DNA from: Streptomyces sp. MMG1533
GTDB lineage: Bacteria; Actinomycetota; Actinomycetes; Streptomycetales; Streptomycetaceae
Reading direction: 5' to 3'
NCBI RefSeq assembly: GCF_001279775.1
Contig: NZ_LGDG01000214.1
Span: 32,898 to 96,897 of the forward strand
DNA length: 64,000 bases
Shown: positions 40,870-49,298 of the stretch, piece by piece
How positions within the stretch are numbered: the first letter of the stretch is position 1
Layout of the letters: each line of letters starts with the position of its first letter
Translations under genes and position numbers: made by a program
The notes under the pieces: model-generated
The model's input: the letters and a program-made list of their open reading frames with translations, nothing else
Databases searched by the model: none
What the model was told of the DNA's origin: nothing

Positions 40870-42372
40870 GTGATCCTGTTGAACGAACTCCGAACGCGGC
40901 ACAGACGCCTGGGAGTTGCCGCGACAGCCGTCGGCCTCCTGGCGGCGCTGCTGACGGCCGGCCCGGCGGCCGCGACCCCCGACCCCGGGGACGCTCCGGC
41001 CGTGAGCGAGGAGGTGTCCAAGAGCGACGAGGCCGAGGTCCGCGCGGCGATCGCCGAGGGCGAGATACCGGGCCAGGACGAGATCGTCCACTCCGCCAAC
41101 ATCAAACACCTTGTCAACATCCCCAAGGACGTCCTGCCCGGCACCAATTCGGACCTGGCCTTCCAGGGGAAGTACGCCTTCTCCGGCAACTACGACGGTT
41201 TCCGCATCTTCGACATCAGCAATCCGAAGGCGCCCAAGACCGTCGCCCAGGTCCTGTGTCCCGGCTCGCAGAACGACATATCCGTCTCCGGGAACCTGCT
41301 CTTCCTGTCGACCGACTCCTCGCGCAGCGACAGCAGTTGCAACAGCACCACGCAGCCCGCGACGGAGAAGTCGTCGTGGGAGGGCATGAAGGTCTTCGAC
41401 ATCAGCGACAAGACGAACCCGAAGTACGTCGCCGCCGTCGAGACCGCCTGCGGCTCGCACACCCACACGCTGGTGCCCGAGCGGAAAAACGTCTACGTCT
41501 ACGTCTCCTCGTACTCGCCGAACGCCACCTACCCGGACTGCCAGCCGCCGCACGACGGCATCTCCGTCATCAAGGTGCCGCGCAACGCGCCCGAGAAGGC
41601 GGCGGTCGTGGGCTTCCCGGTGCTCTTCCCCGGTGAGGGTCCGGACGGCGGCGGCAACCCCGGCGCGCCCACCAACCCCGGTGTCTCCAAGACCACCGGC
41701 TGCCACGACATCACCGTGCTGCCCTCGAAGGACCTGGCCGCGGGCGCCTGCATGGGCGACGGCATCCTCTTCTCCATCAAGGATCCGGAGAACCCGAAGG
41801 TCATCGACCGGGTGCAGGACAATGTGAACTTCGCGTTCTGGCACTCGGCGACCTTCAACCAGAAGGCCAACAAGGTCGTCTTCACCGACGAGTTGGGCGG
41901 CGGCGGCGCGGCCACCTGCAACGCGGAGATCGGCCCGAACAAGGGTGCCGACGGCGTCTACGACATCGTTGGCAAGGGCGACGGCCGCAAGCTCGTCTTC
42001 CGCAGCTACTTCAAGATCCCCCGCCACCAGGCGGCCGTCGAGGTCTGCGTGGCCCACAACGGCTCGCTGATCCCGGTCAAGGGCAAGGACATCATGGTCC
42101 AGGCCTGGTACCAGGGCGGCGTCTCCGTCTGGGACTTCACCGACTCCGCCCACCCGAAGGAGATCGCCTACTTCGAACGCGGCCCGGTGAACACCGAGCA
42201 GCTCACGACGGCCGGTCCCTGGTCGGCGTACTACTACAACGGCTACATCTACTCGAACGACATCGCCAAGGGCTTCGACGTGCTGAAGCTCGACGACCGG
42301 CGCACCGACCCGGCGAAGCGGGTCCGCCTGGGCGAACTCAACGTCCAGACGCAGCCGGACTACTTCGGCTGA
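40870..42372 (+). CDS. Secreted LVIVD-repeat beta-propeller protein
   Basis: A 500-residue secreted protein with a signal peptide to about residue 36 (ending AAA-TP). The mature part is a propeller of LVIVD-type repeats: GNYDGFRIFDISNPKAPKTV, GMKVFDISDKTNPKYV, GISVIKVPRNAPEK and GGVSVWDFTDSAHPKEI. His/Cys-bearing segments such as CGSHTHTL, GCHDITV and FAFWHSATF may bind metal. Its function is unknown. The GTG at 40870 follows GGGAGG at a 7-base spacing. Its partner, the DUF305 lipoprotein, is divergent 192 bases away, suggesting joint envelope or metal-related action. The 3' end overlaps the TetR gene by 13 bases. Confidence 0.85.
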   Translation: MILLNELRTRHRRLGVAATAVGLLAALLTAGPAAATPDPGDAPAVSEEVSKSDEAEVRAAIAEGEIPGQDEIVHSANIKHLVNIPKDVLPGTNSDLAFQGKYAFSGNYDGFRIFDISNPKAPKTVAQVLCPGSQNDISVSGNLLFLSTDSSRSDSSCNSTTQPATEKSSWEGMKVFDISDKTNPKYVAAVETACGSHTHTLVPERKNVYVYVSSYSPNATYPDCQPPHDGISVIKVPRNAPEKAAVVGFPVLFPGEGPDGGGNPGAPTNPGVSKTTGCHDITVLPSKDLAAGACMGDGILFSIKDPENPKVIDRVQDNVNFAFWHSATFNQKANKVVFTDELGGGGAATCNAEIGPNKGADGVYDIVGKGDGRKLVFRSYFKIPRHQAAVEVCVAHNGSLIPVKGKDIMVQAWYQGGVSVWDFTDSAHPKEIAYFERGPVNTEQLTTAGPWSAYYYNGYIYSNDIAKGFDVLKLDDRRTDPAKRVRLGELNVQTQPDYFG

Positions 42373-43058
42373 GCCGTACGGGCCTCGGGACCGCACTCCG
42401 GTGCGGCCCCGGTGGCGAAGAACCGTGACAGATCCCTGTCGCACGTCCCGTCGGACGCCGCCTCGGTGTCCGACGGGATCCCCAGCTCCCAGTCGAGCCG
42501 GTACCGCTTGAACAACTCGGCCCGCAGCACCGGCACGGACATCGGCACCCCCGGCACCAGGGCCGCGAAGACCGCGCCCATCAGCAGGGCGCGCAGCATG
42601 GCGTAGTCCGCCTCGACGTCCTCGGAGCCGTGGCGGGCGACGGTGTCCCGCAGCAGCTGGGACAGACGCTGCTGCTCCGGGCACTGCACGAAGCCCTCGG
42701 CCTGCAGGATTCCGGCCATGTGCTGACGCATCAGCACGGGCTGGTCCCGCGCCAGGCCCAGGATCGCGTCGATGGCCCGCGCCATCCGCTCCCGGCCGTC
42801 CTCGGTGAGCGGTTCGCGCTCCAGCGCCTCCGCCAGCGTGCCGTGCATCAGACGGTGCACGGCGGACTGCACGAGTCTGCGCTTGCCGGGGAAGTAGTAC
42901 GACACCAGTCCGCGCGCCGAGCCGGCTCTGTCCGCGATGTCGCCGAGTGTCGTCGCCTCGTACCCGCGCTCACTGACCAGCTCGACCGCCGCCTGCAGAA
43001 GCCGCTCCCGGGAACGCCGGCGCAACTCTTCATTGACCGAGGCGCTGCGCGGGGACAT
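42360..43058 (-). CDS. TetR-family transcriptional regulator
   Basis: A 232-residue regulator. The N-terminal helix-turn-helix is ATTLGDIADRAGSARGLVSYYFPGKR (split: DIADRAGSARG is the turn), followed by an all-helical ligand domain with DAILGLARDQPVLMRQHMAG. Ligand unknown. The ATG at 43058 has AGGAG six bases upstream. A dyad lies just upstream and probably provides self-repression; no target gene is divergent within 150 bases, since the next gene lies on the same strand. Its 3' end overlaps the convergent LVIVD gene by 13 bases. Confidence 0.9.
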   Translation of the reverse strand: MSPRSASVNEELRRRSRERLLQAAVELVSERGYEATTLGDIADRAGSARGLVSYYFPGKRRLVQSAVHRLMHGTLAEALEREPLTEDGRERMARAIDAILGLARDQPVLMRQHMAGILQAEGFVQCPEQQRLSQLLRDTVARHGSEDVEADYAMLRALLMGAVFAALVPGVPMSVPVLRAELFKRYRLDWELGIPSDTEAASDGTCDRDLSRFFATGAAPECGPEARTAQPK

Positions 43059-43072
43059 GCTGTACTCCTGCG

Positions 43073-43091
43073 TTGACTGGCTATCAGCCAA
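43073..43091. promoter_or_regulatory. Candidate TetR autoregulatory operator
   Basis: The dyad TTGaCTG-gctat-CAGcCAA lies 15 bases upstream of the TetR start, where it would overlap the promoter of its own gene. Lower-case bases are unpaired or in the spacer. Confidence 0.5.
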
Positions 43092-43219
43092 CTATACTCA
43101 GCGCTTCCGGGCCGGCCTTCGTCTTGGCCTGGTCGGGGCTGCCGTCTGCCTCGGGCGACGCGGGGGATCGTCCGAGGCGGGCGAGCGTGCCTTCCCCTGA
43201 CGGCCCTCGGATGTCGAGG

Positions 43220-43912
43220 TCAGCCCAGCAGATCCAGCACCGGCCGCAGCCCGTCCGGCCGTTCGGTCACCGGCAGATGGTCGACGAAGTGCACCCCGCA
43301 GCCCAGGGCCGCCGCGCCGCCGTCCGCACGCCGGTCGTCACCGACCATCAGCGCGTGCTGCGGCTCGACGCCGAGTGCGGCGCAGGCGGTCGCGAACAGC
43401 CGGGGGTCCGGCTTCTGGATGCCGTGTTCGTACGACAGGACGTAGGTGTCGATGTAGGGGTCGAGGCCGTGCTCGCGGAACACCGGCCGCAGATCCCACC
43501 CGATGTTGCTGACCACGCCGACGCCGATCCCGCGTTCGCGCAGCGTCCGCAGCACCTCGGGGGCGTCGGGGTAGGGCGCCCAGGCGCCCGGGCTCATGTG
43601 CCGGTCGTACAGCGCGTCGTACAACGCGGGTTCGGGGAGCGGTACTTGGCGGGCGACGCCGGTGTACGCGGTCCGGTGCAGCTCGGCGCTCTTGTCGCGG
43701 ATCTCCCAGACGTGGGCGAGCTCGTCGGGGATCCGCTCGATCGGGTGGGTCCCGCCGGGCAGCGCGCCCACCCTGTCCAGGGCCTGCGCGGCCCGGCGGA
43801 ACTCGGGCTCGGCGAGGGAGAGTTCGGCCTCGGCCAGGACGGCTCGCAGCCACGACTCGGTGGACTCGATACGGAAGAGCGTTCCGGAGAAGTCGAACAA
43901 CACGGCAGGCAT
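43220..43912 (-). CDS. HAD-superfamily hydrolase
   Basis: A 230-residue HAD hydrolase: motif I FDFSGTLFRIES (second Asp replaced by Ser, DxS rather than DxD), motif II VVSNIGWD, motif III GIQKPDPRLF and motif IV MVGDDRRADG. It resembles the YjjG/2-haloacid-dehalogenase-like group with a helical cap. The missing second acid of motif I would weaken phosphatase chemistry and fits dehalogenase-type HADs, where that position is not an Asp. It is the last gene of a three-gene operon with PAP2 and zinc-ribbon genes, starting 9 bases after the previous stop. Confidence 0.85.
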   Translation of the reverse strand: MPAVLFDFSGTLFRIESTESWLRAVLAEAELSLAEPEFRRAAQALDRVGALPGGTHPIERIPDELAHVWEIRDKSAELHRTAYTGVARQVPLPEPALYDALYDRHMSPGAWAPYPDAPEVLRTLRERGIGVGVVSNIGWDLRPVFREHGLDPYIDTYVLSYEHGIQKPDPRLFATACAALGVEPQHALMVGDDRRADGGAAALGCGVHFVDHLPVTERPDGLRPVLDLLG

Positions 43913-43921
43913 GGGGTGATC

Positions 43922-44437
43922 TTAGGGGGCGAGGTTCCACGCCGAGGGAAGGGCGCTGCCACAGAACACACAGACGAAGTCGCCCTCGCGCACCACGGAA
44001 CGCTCCTGACACCGCTCGCACCGCCGGAACACGATCTCGTGCGTGAAGCGGCCGGGATGGTCGATGCCCGCGCGGTCCAGGGCACGGGCGACGGCGTGCC
44101 AGGAGTCGAGGTCCGGGCAGTAGCCGGTGGACTGGTTGGTGACCTCGTGGACCGTCCAGCGTCCGGATCCGCGGCGGAACCCCATCTCGCCCGCGGCCAG
44201 GACGTCGTCGCCGCCCGCGCACGCCACGTGTTCGCTTCTGCGGGGCGCGAGCCGCAGCAGGCCGTCGAGGGCGACGACGAAGGTGAACGGCTCCGCGCTC
44301 TCGGACTGCCCGCGCTCGGACAGCCAGACGGCGAGATCGTCGGCGGCGCGGACGATCCGGCCCGCAGTGTCCGGCCGTACCGTCGGTCTCAGCTCGGGCG
44401 GGCCCACATAGCGGTAGCTGCGCGCGGATGGGTTCAC
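43922..44437 (-). CDS. Uncharacterised protein with C-terminal zinc ribbon
   Basis: A 171-residue protein. The first 135 residues form an alpha/beta part with no family I can name (RIVRAADDLAVWLSERGQ, ESWHAVARALD-type helices). The C-terminus has two CxxC pairs, RRCERCQ and CVFCGSALP, which should bind one zinc in a rubredoxin-type ribbon. It overlaps the PAP2 gene stop (GTGA) and is followed after 9 bases by the HAD hydrolase, so the three proteins may act together. Function unknown. Confidence 0.65.
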   Translation of the reverse strand: MNPSARSYRYVGPPELRPTVRPDTAGRIVRAADDLAVWLSERGQSESAEPFTFVVALDGLLRLAPRRSEHVACAGGDDVLAAGEMGFRRGSGRWTVHEVTNQSTGYCPDLDSWHAVARALDRAGIDHPGRFTHEIVFRRCERCQERSVVREGDFVCVFCGSALPSAWNLAP

Positions 44438-45105
44438 GGGTGTCGCCGCCGGTGGACGGTCACCGCGAGGGCCACGAGCATCGCGCCCAGCAGCCAGCCG
44501 CCGACCACGTCCGAGGCCCAGTGGACGCCCAGCCAGACGCGGGTCAGGCCGACGCCGACGACGGAGATCACGGCCACGGTCAGGGCCGCACGCCACAGGA
44601 GGCGGTGGGCGCCGTGGTGGTGCAACAGCCACAGGAGGAGGCCGCACACGACCGTGGCGGTCAGGGCGTGGCCCGAGGGGAATGCGGCGTAGTGGGCGGA
44701 GTCGACGGGGTCCGGCCAGACGGGTCGCGGGCGTCCGACCGCGGTCTTGAGGGTCTGCTGCAGCAGCGTGCCCAGCGCGGAGGTCACCGCCAGCCATCCG
44801 GCCGTCCACCAGGCAGAATGCCGCCACACCAGCCACACGACGACGACTGCGCACACGATGCGCATCGTCCACGGGTCCCAGACCCAGTCCGTCAGGATGC
44901 GGAACGCCTGGGTGAGGTCCGGGTCGTCCACGGCCCAGCGGTGGGTGGTGCGGGCGATGTCGCCGTCCAGGGTGAACAGGGGATGCCAGTCGGCGGCGAC
45001 CAGGGCGATCAGCAGCGCGGAGCACAGCGCGAGGAGGCCCGCGGCGCGGGCGGCGCTGCGGTGCGCCGGCGGGCTGGGCGGGGAGTCGACGTGCGGGGTG
45101 TGCAT
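44434..45105 (-). CDS. PAP2-family membrane phosphatase
   Basis: A 223-residue integral membrane protein with about five or six spans. The PAP2 motifs are all present: KTAVGRPRP (motif 1), PSGHALTATV (motif 2, catalytic His) and VGLTRVWLGVHWASDVVGG (motif 3, nucleophile His). Such enzymes remove phosphate from phosphatidic acid, undecaprenyl diphosphate or related lipids at the outer face. I chose the ATG at 45105 with GAGG eight bases upstream; a GTG at 45126 has no ribosome site. It is the first gene of an operon with the zinc-ribbon and HAD genes. Confidence 0.92.
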   Translation of the reverse strand: MHTPHVDSPPSPPAHRSAARAAGLLALCSALLIALVAADWHPLFTLDGDIARTTHRWAVDDPDLTQAFRILTDWVWDPWTMRIVCAVVVVWLVWRHSAWWTAGWLAVTSALGTLLQQTLKTAVGRPRPVWPDPVDSAHYAAFPSGHALTATVVCGLLLWLLHHHGAHRLLWRAALTVAVISVVGVGLTRVWLGVHWASDVVGGWLLGAMLVALAVTVHRRRHP

Positions 45106-45172
45106 GCTGCGATCCTCGCCGAACACCGGGGCGGGAAGCCAATCCCACGTCCGACGCCCACTGTCGGGCCCC

Positions 45173-46108
45173 TCACCCCAGGGCGCGCAGCCCCGGTACG
45201 AACGCCACCAGCACCGGCACGACCGGCACCAGCGCGGCAGCCGCCGTCAGCCGCAGCCGACGGGCCGCCGTGAGCCGGTCCGGGGGTGCGAGCAGCCGGT
45301 GGACCCGCTGCGGCACATGCGCCTGCGGGGTCGGGCAGGGACCGAACACGCCCCGGTCCTCGTTGAGTCCGACCAGGGCCAGCGCGGTGGTCAGCCGGCC
45401 GAAGCGCCGGGAGGCCATGTCGTCGGCGGCGAGTTCCACCAGCCGGTGCATCTCGTTCCGGAACGCGGCGAAGACCGGCACCTGCGGGAAGCCGCCGGCC
45501 AGCGCGGCCGAGCAGTGCAGCAGCCAGTCGTGCCGGGCCTGCGCATGACCCTCCTCGTGGGCGACGAGGGCGTCCAGCTGCCGGCCCTTCAGGCGGCGCA
45601 ACGCGGCCGTCGTGATGACGAGCCGGGGTGCCGCGCTCGGCAGCCACCAGGCATCGGGCCGCTCACCCTCAAGGACCACGAGCCGACTGTCGGCGGCCTC
45701 CTCGCCGGGCAACAGAGGGGCGCGGACGAGGAGTTCGGCCCGGCGCAGCCGACGGCGCGCACGCGCCCGTACGACTTCACGGACCAGCATCGCCGCGCTC
45801 CACGCCCCGCCGCAGGCGAGCGCCACCGCCGTCGCCGCGGCCCACGGCTCGGCCGTACCGAGCGTGTACGCCTCCACGACGACGTTCGGTGCCGGGGCGA
45901 ACACATGGCCGCGGACCGCCTGCCAGGCGGTCGCCGCGCTGAGTGTCATCGACAGGGCGCAGCACAGCAGTACGGCCGCCACCGCGCACTGCCACACCCA
46001 CAGGGCCAGCACCGGTTCGCGGTCCGCCCAGTCGGCCCGGGCCAGCAGCCGTGGGGCGACGACGGCGGTCAGGGCGCCGAGCAGCAACAGTGCCGCGGGG
46101 AGCATCAT
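45173..46108 (-). CDS. M56-family (BlaR1-like) membrane metallopeptidase
   Basis: A 311-residue membrane protein with the zinc-peptidase motif HEEGH (His184, Glu185, His188) in a soluble loop between N-terminal spans (three or four) and a C-terminal helix (residues about 288-305). It lacks a penicillin-sensor domain and so is the minimal M56 type, which in actinobacteria usually pairs with a BlaI-type repressor. No BlaI gene is adjacent here; the neighbour is a DUF5134 membrane protein upstream on the same strand. The natural substrate is unknown. Confidence 0.88.
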   Translation of the reverse strand: MMLPAALLLLGALTAVVAPRLLARADWADREPVLALWVWQCAVAAVLLCCALSMTLSAATAWQAVRGHVFAPAPNVVVEAYTLGTAEPWAAATAVALACGGAWSAAMLVREVVRARARRRLRRAELLVRAPLLPGEEAADSRLVVLEGERPDAWWLPSAAPRLVITTAALRRLKGRQLDALVAHEEGHAQARHDWLLHCSAALAGGFPQVPVFAAFRNEMHRLVELAADDMASRRFGRLTTALALVGLNEDRGVFGPCPTPQAHVPQRVHRLLAPPDRLTAARRLRLTAAAALVPVVPVLVAFVPGLRALG

Positions 46109-46192
46109 GAGCGCAGCTTATGAGCGCCGTGGCACTCACAGGTACGGCCTGCCACGCGAAGTGACGCAGGCAACGGTTGCGCAAGGCGTCGC

Positions 46193-46260
46193 GCGCCACC
46201 GGCGTCGGAGAGCCACCGGCGTCGGAGCGCCACCCGCGTCAGAGCGCCACCCGCGTCAGA
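46193..46260. repeat. Four 17-base tandem repeats
   Basis: Units at 46193-46209, 46210-46226, 46227-46243 and 46244-46260. The first pair reads G(C/A)GCCACCGGCGTCGGA and the second GCGCCACCCGCGTCAGA, so they look like two rounds of duplication. The stop codon of the DUF5134 gene lies in the last unit. Being not a multiple of three (17), expansion would shift any overlapping frame. Confidence 0.85.
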
Positions 46261-46795
46261 GCGTCAGCAGCATTGCCACCATCCCGATCCCCATCGACAG
46301 CCGGCACGCCCGCGCCAGCTCCGGCCGGTCGCCCCACCCCCCGGCCCCGCCGCCGGCGGCGACGGGCACCAGGCGCAGGCCGGACAGCAGCACGTACCCG
46401 GTGAAGTAGAGGAGCAGGACGCCCGTCAGCAGCGGGATGCCGGCACCGCCGGGTGCGGCGTGGTGTCCGGGGGAGGCGGCCATGACCACCGCCATGTAGA
46501 CCATCGCCGAGGCCCCCACGAGGTGGTGCAGGTGGTGGGCGCTCGCCCGGGCCGCCCACAGGGCGTGCAGCGCGGCCGAACCGAAGACGACCGCGTAGAC
46601 GGGCCACGCCCAGGACGGGGGTGTGAAAACTGTCGCGGGCACGGCCATCGCGGCCATGCCGAAGCCCATCAGCGCCTCGCCGCCCGCGGCCCGGCGCTGT
46701 TCCTCGACGGTGCTGCGCATCCGCAGCAGGCAGTACGCCCCGGTCGCCGCACACAGCGCCACCAGCAGCCAGCCGGGCGAAGCCGGTCCGTGCAC
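46256..46795 (-). CDS. DUF5134 integral membrane protein
   Basis: A 179-residue protein with about five membrane helices, His-rich in the middle (SAHHLHHLVGASAMVYMAVVM, PGHHAAPGG). This pattern is that of DUF5134, found in actinobacteria next to copper or thioredoxin-type membrane genes; the His clusters suggest metal contact. The GTG at 46795 has GGGGAGG five bases before it. The gene is 147 bases upstream of the M56 peptidase on the same strand; the tandem repeat lies at its 3' end. Confidence 0.75.
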   Translation of the reverse strand: MHGPASPGWLLVALCAATGAYCLLRMRSTVEEQRRAAGGEALMGFGMAAMAVPATVFTPPSWAWPVYAVVFGSAALHALWAARASAHHLHHLVGASAMVYMAVVMAASPGHHAAPGGAGIPLLTGVLLLYFTGYVLLSGLRLVPVAAGGGAGGWGDRPELARACRLSMGIGMVAMLLTL

Positions 46796-46910
46796 GCCCA
46801 CCTCCCCGCTCGACGGTCGGTCAAGGGATGCCCGGGTGATGCGGCGCGCAAGCGAGCGCAGGGATGTACACGGGGAGCATTTGAGGGAGCACAGCAGGTG
46901 ACAGTCATGA

Positions 46911-46936
46911 TTTACGAGTAAAACACCTGCTAATCT
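46911..46936 (+). promoter_or_regulatory. Promoter and MarR operator of the FUSC-marR operon
   Basis: The dyad TTTAC-GA-GTAAA (46911-46922) lies between the presumptive -35 zone and the -10 hexamer TAATCT (46931-46936). The -10 box ends 7 bases before the FUSC ATG, and no Shine-Dalgarno sequence is present, so the message is probably leaderless. A MarR dimer on the dyad would block polymerase. Confidence 0.6.
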
Positions 46937-46943
46937 TATCGAT

Positions 46944-48623
46944 ATGAGCCGTGCGACCCTCACCTCCGACGCCCCGCCCGTCCGACGCCTCCCGCTCGCC
47001 GGCGTGCTGCGTCTCGGCCGGCCGTCCGACATCTGGTTCAAGCCGGCCCTGAGCGTGGTCGTCGCGGTCGCCCCGCCCAACCTGGTCCTGCTGGCCCTCG
47101 ACCGGCTCGACCTGGCGATGTACACGATGGCCGGGTCCCTGTGCGCGCTCTACGCCCACAACCGCCCCTACGCCGCTCGGGCCCGCGCCCTGGCCTGGGT
47201 CGTCCTCGGCATGATCGGCGGCCTCGCCGTCGCCCTGGTCTTCGCCTCCCTGAGCTCCGGTGTCGTCGTCCTGGTGGCCGTCGGCGCCGTCCTGGCCGCC
47301 GTGCAGAAGGTGCTGTGCGATGCCACCCGGATCGGACCGCCGGGCAACGTGGTCCTCACCTTCATCAGCTCCGCCGCCCTGTTCGCGCCGCAGTCCCTCG
47401 GGCAGATCCCGCCCCACCTGGCGTCGGCCGCCGCGACGGGCGCCTGGGCCTGGCTGGTCGGCATGGCCCCCGGCCTGCTGCGCCCGTACGGCCCGGAGCG
47501 CCGCGCCACCGCACAGGCCCTCAACGCGGCAGCCGCGTACGCCGCCACGCGCGGCACCGGTGACGGCCACGCCAGGGCCCGCGCCGCGGCGGCCGCCGCC
47601 GTGCAGGCCGCCTGGCAGTCGCTGCTGTCCGCGGGCGCCCCCACGGGCACCCGGCGCGCCCTCGATCGACTCGTCGTACGCGCCGAGGTCGCGATCGCCG
47701 CGCCCGCCGACACGGACCCGGAGCGGCTGCGCACCTGGGCCCGCGCCCTGCGCGGCACCGGACCGGTCCCGCAGACCGTCCCGCTGCCCGCCGAGACCGA
47801 CGAACTCCTCGGTGTGGACGCCGAACTCGCCGCCCCGGCCCGTCCGTGGTGGAGCCGGCTCGGACCGCTGACCCCGCTCGTCGTCCGCACCGCCCTCGGC
47901 TGCGCCCTCGCCGGCTACGCCTCTATCGCCCTCGGCGTCGGCCGCCCCTACTGGGCCCTGGTCACCGCCGCCTCCCTCTACCAGGCCAACCTCACCCTCA
48001 CCTGGAGCCGGGGCGTCCAGCGCGTCGTCGGCAACCTCGTCGGCGTCCTCCTGTTCGCCGCCGTGGCCCCGCTCGCCCACCTCGGCCCGGCGGCCCTGGT
48101 GCTGTGCTGCCTCGCCTTCAACTTCGGCGCCGAAGCACTGATCAGCCGCAACTACTGGCTCGGCAGCGTCTGTGTGACCCCGATGGCCCTGCTCATCACC
48201 GAGTTCGCCGGTTACCAGCAGCCCGGCCGGCTGATCACCGAGCGGATCGTGGACACCGTCGTCGGCGCCCTGGTCGGCTTCGTCGCGGCCGTCGCCGTCA
48301 CCAACCGGCGCGCGGGCACCGGCGTCGAGCGCGCACTGACCGCCGTGGAGCGCTCCCGGGAGCGCGCCGCCCGTCTCCTGACGGAGCCGCAGCCCGCGCC
48401 CGGAGCGCTGGAGGCCGCCCGCCGCGCCCTCGCCGCCGCACTGGTCGACCTGCGCGCCGCCGCCGAGGCCGCGTCAGGCGAATGGTGGCAGCGCGCTCTG
48501 CCCCACGAGAGGGTCGTGCTCGCCGAACAGTCCGGACACCGTACGCTCGCGGCGACGGTACGGCGCCAGGGACTGCACCTGGACCGCCACACGGACCACA
48601 CGACGGAGGACGTACGGCCATGA
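46944..48623 (+). CDS. FUSC-family membrane exporter-like protein
   Basis: A 559-residue protein with two sets of membrane helices (about residues 35-165 and 320-450) separated by a cytoplasmic helical part and followed by a helical C-terminal tail. It has the FUSC_2 features LVVRTALGCALAGYASIALG and RPYWALVTAASLYQANLTLTWSRG. The family includes exporters of aromatic acids and fusaric acid. The ATG at 46944 immediately follows a -10 box and has no ribosome site. The downstream MarR gene starts inside its stop codon (ATGA), so the pair should be a drug- or aromatic-compound-responsive efflux operon. Confidence 0.88.
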   Translation: MSRATLTSDAPPVRRLPLAGVLRLGRPSDIWFKPALSVVVAVAPPNLVLLALDRLDLAMYTMAGSLCALYAHNRPYAARARALAWVVLGMIGGLAVALVFASLSSGVVVLVAVGAVLAAVQKVLCDATRIGPPGNVVLTFISSAALFAPQSLGQIPPHLASAAATGAWAWLVGMAPGLLRPYGPERRATAQALNAAAAYAATRGTGDGHARARAAAAAAVQAAWQSLLSAGAPTGTRRALDRLVVRAEVAIAAPADTDPERLRTWARALRGTGPVPQTVPLPAETDELLGVDAELAAPARPWWSRLGPLTPLVVRTALGCALAGYASIALGVGRPYWALVTAASLYQANLTLTWSRGVQRVVGNLVGVLLFAAVAPLAHLGPAALVLCCLAFNFGAEALISRNYWLGSVCVTPMALLITEFAGYQQPGRLITERIVDTVVGALVGFVAAVAVTNRRAGTGVERALTAVERSRERAARLLTEPQPAPGALEAARRALAAALVDLRAAAEAASGEWWQRALPHERVVLAEQSGHRTLAATVRRQGLHLDRHTDHTTEDVRP

Positions 48624-49162
48624 CGGCGAGCAGCGGAGCGGGCGCCCCCGGAGCGACGAGGAGCGACACCGTCGCCGCGGTCGTCCGGCAGTGGCAGACC
48701 GTCCACCCCGACCTCGACACCGGCCCCATGGAGATCATCGGACGCATCAACCGCTCCGCCGCTCTCCTCCAGCAGGCCGAGGACGCCCCGCTGCGCCGCG
48801 CGGGCCTGAGCCGCCCCGAGTTCGACCTGCTCGGCGCGCTGCGCCGCACCGGACACGAACTCACCCCCGGCGAACTGGCCCGCGAGACCTTCTCCTCCGG
48901 CGCCGCCGTCACCAAACGCCTCAAGGCCCTGACCGAACGGGGCCTGGTCGAGCGCCGCGGCGACGCCCGCGACCGACGCGTCGCCCACGTCCGCCTCACG
49001 GACGCCGGACGCGACCTGGTCGACGGCATCCTGCCCGAGCAGCTCGCGTACGAGACCGCCGTGCTGTCCGCTCTGGACCCGGCCGAGCAGGGCGAACTGG
49101 CCGTACTGCTCTCCGGGTTGCTGGGCCGGCTGGAGGGGGTCCTCGGGGTGCTGCGCCCCTGA
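48620..49162 (+). CDS. MarR-family transcriptional regulator
   Basis: A 180-residue regulator with the MarR winged helix: recognition area LTPGELARETFSSGAAVTKR, wing ERRGDARDRRVAHVRLT. The opening VVRQWQTVHPDLDTGPMEII is a signature of an actinobacterial MarR subgroup. Its ATG overlaps the FUSC stop (ATGA), with GGAGG upstream inside the FUSC gene. It probably represses its own operon via the dyad at 46911 and is released by an aromatic ligand that the FUSC protein exports. Confidence 0.92.
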   Translation: MTASSGAGAPGATRSDTVAAVVRQWQTVHPDLDTGPMEIIGRINRSAALLQQAEDAPLRRAGLSRPEFDLLGALRRTGHELTPGELARETFSSGAAVTKRLKALTERGLVERRGDARDRRVAHVRLTDAGRDLVDGILPEQLAYETAVLSALDPAEQGELAVLLSGLLGRLEGVLGVLRP

Positions 49163-49208
49163 CCTCCATTGGGGCTCCCGTTTCGGAAGTTTCGGAAGCC
49201 GCGCGCCA

Positions 49209-49247
49209 TTGACGTGACCGGCGCCTGGTTCCTACGTTCGACCAGGC
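49209..49247 (+). promoter_or_regulatory. Promoter with inverted repeat upstream of the glycoside hydrolase
   Basis: TTGACG (49209-49214) and TACGTT (49233-49238) are 18 bases apart. The inverted repeat GCCTGGT (49223-49229) and ACCAGGC (49241-49247) flanks the -10 hexamer, where a repressor could act. Confidence 0.5.
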
Positions 49248-49298
49248 CGGTTCGGATCATCGATCGGCGTACGACATACCGGACGAAGGATGGATGCC

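Noticed and set aside
40759..42684. Very long minus-strand open frame opposite the LVIVD-repeat gene
   Set aside because: Composition is Val/Gly/Arg-rich without motifs, and the plus-strand frame has a signal peptide and repeats. Shadow frame.
49181..49199. Direct repeat TTTCGGAAG x2 after the MarR gene
   Set aside because: Too short and without stem potential to be called a terminator or mobile-element end.
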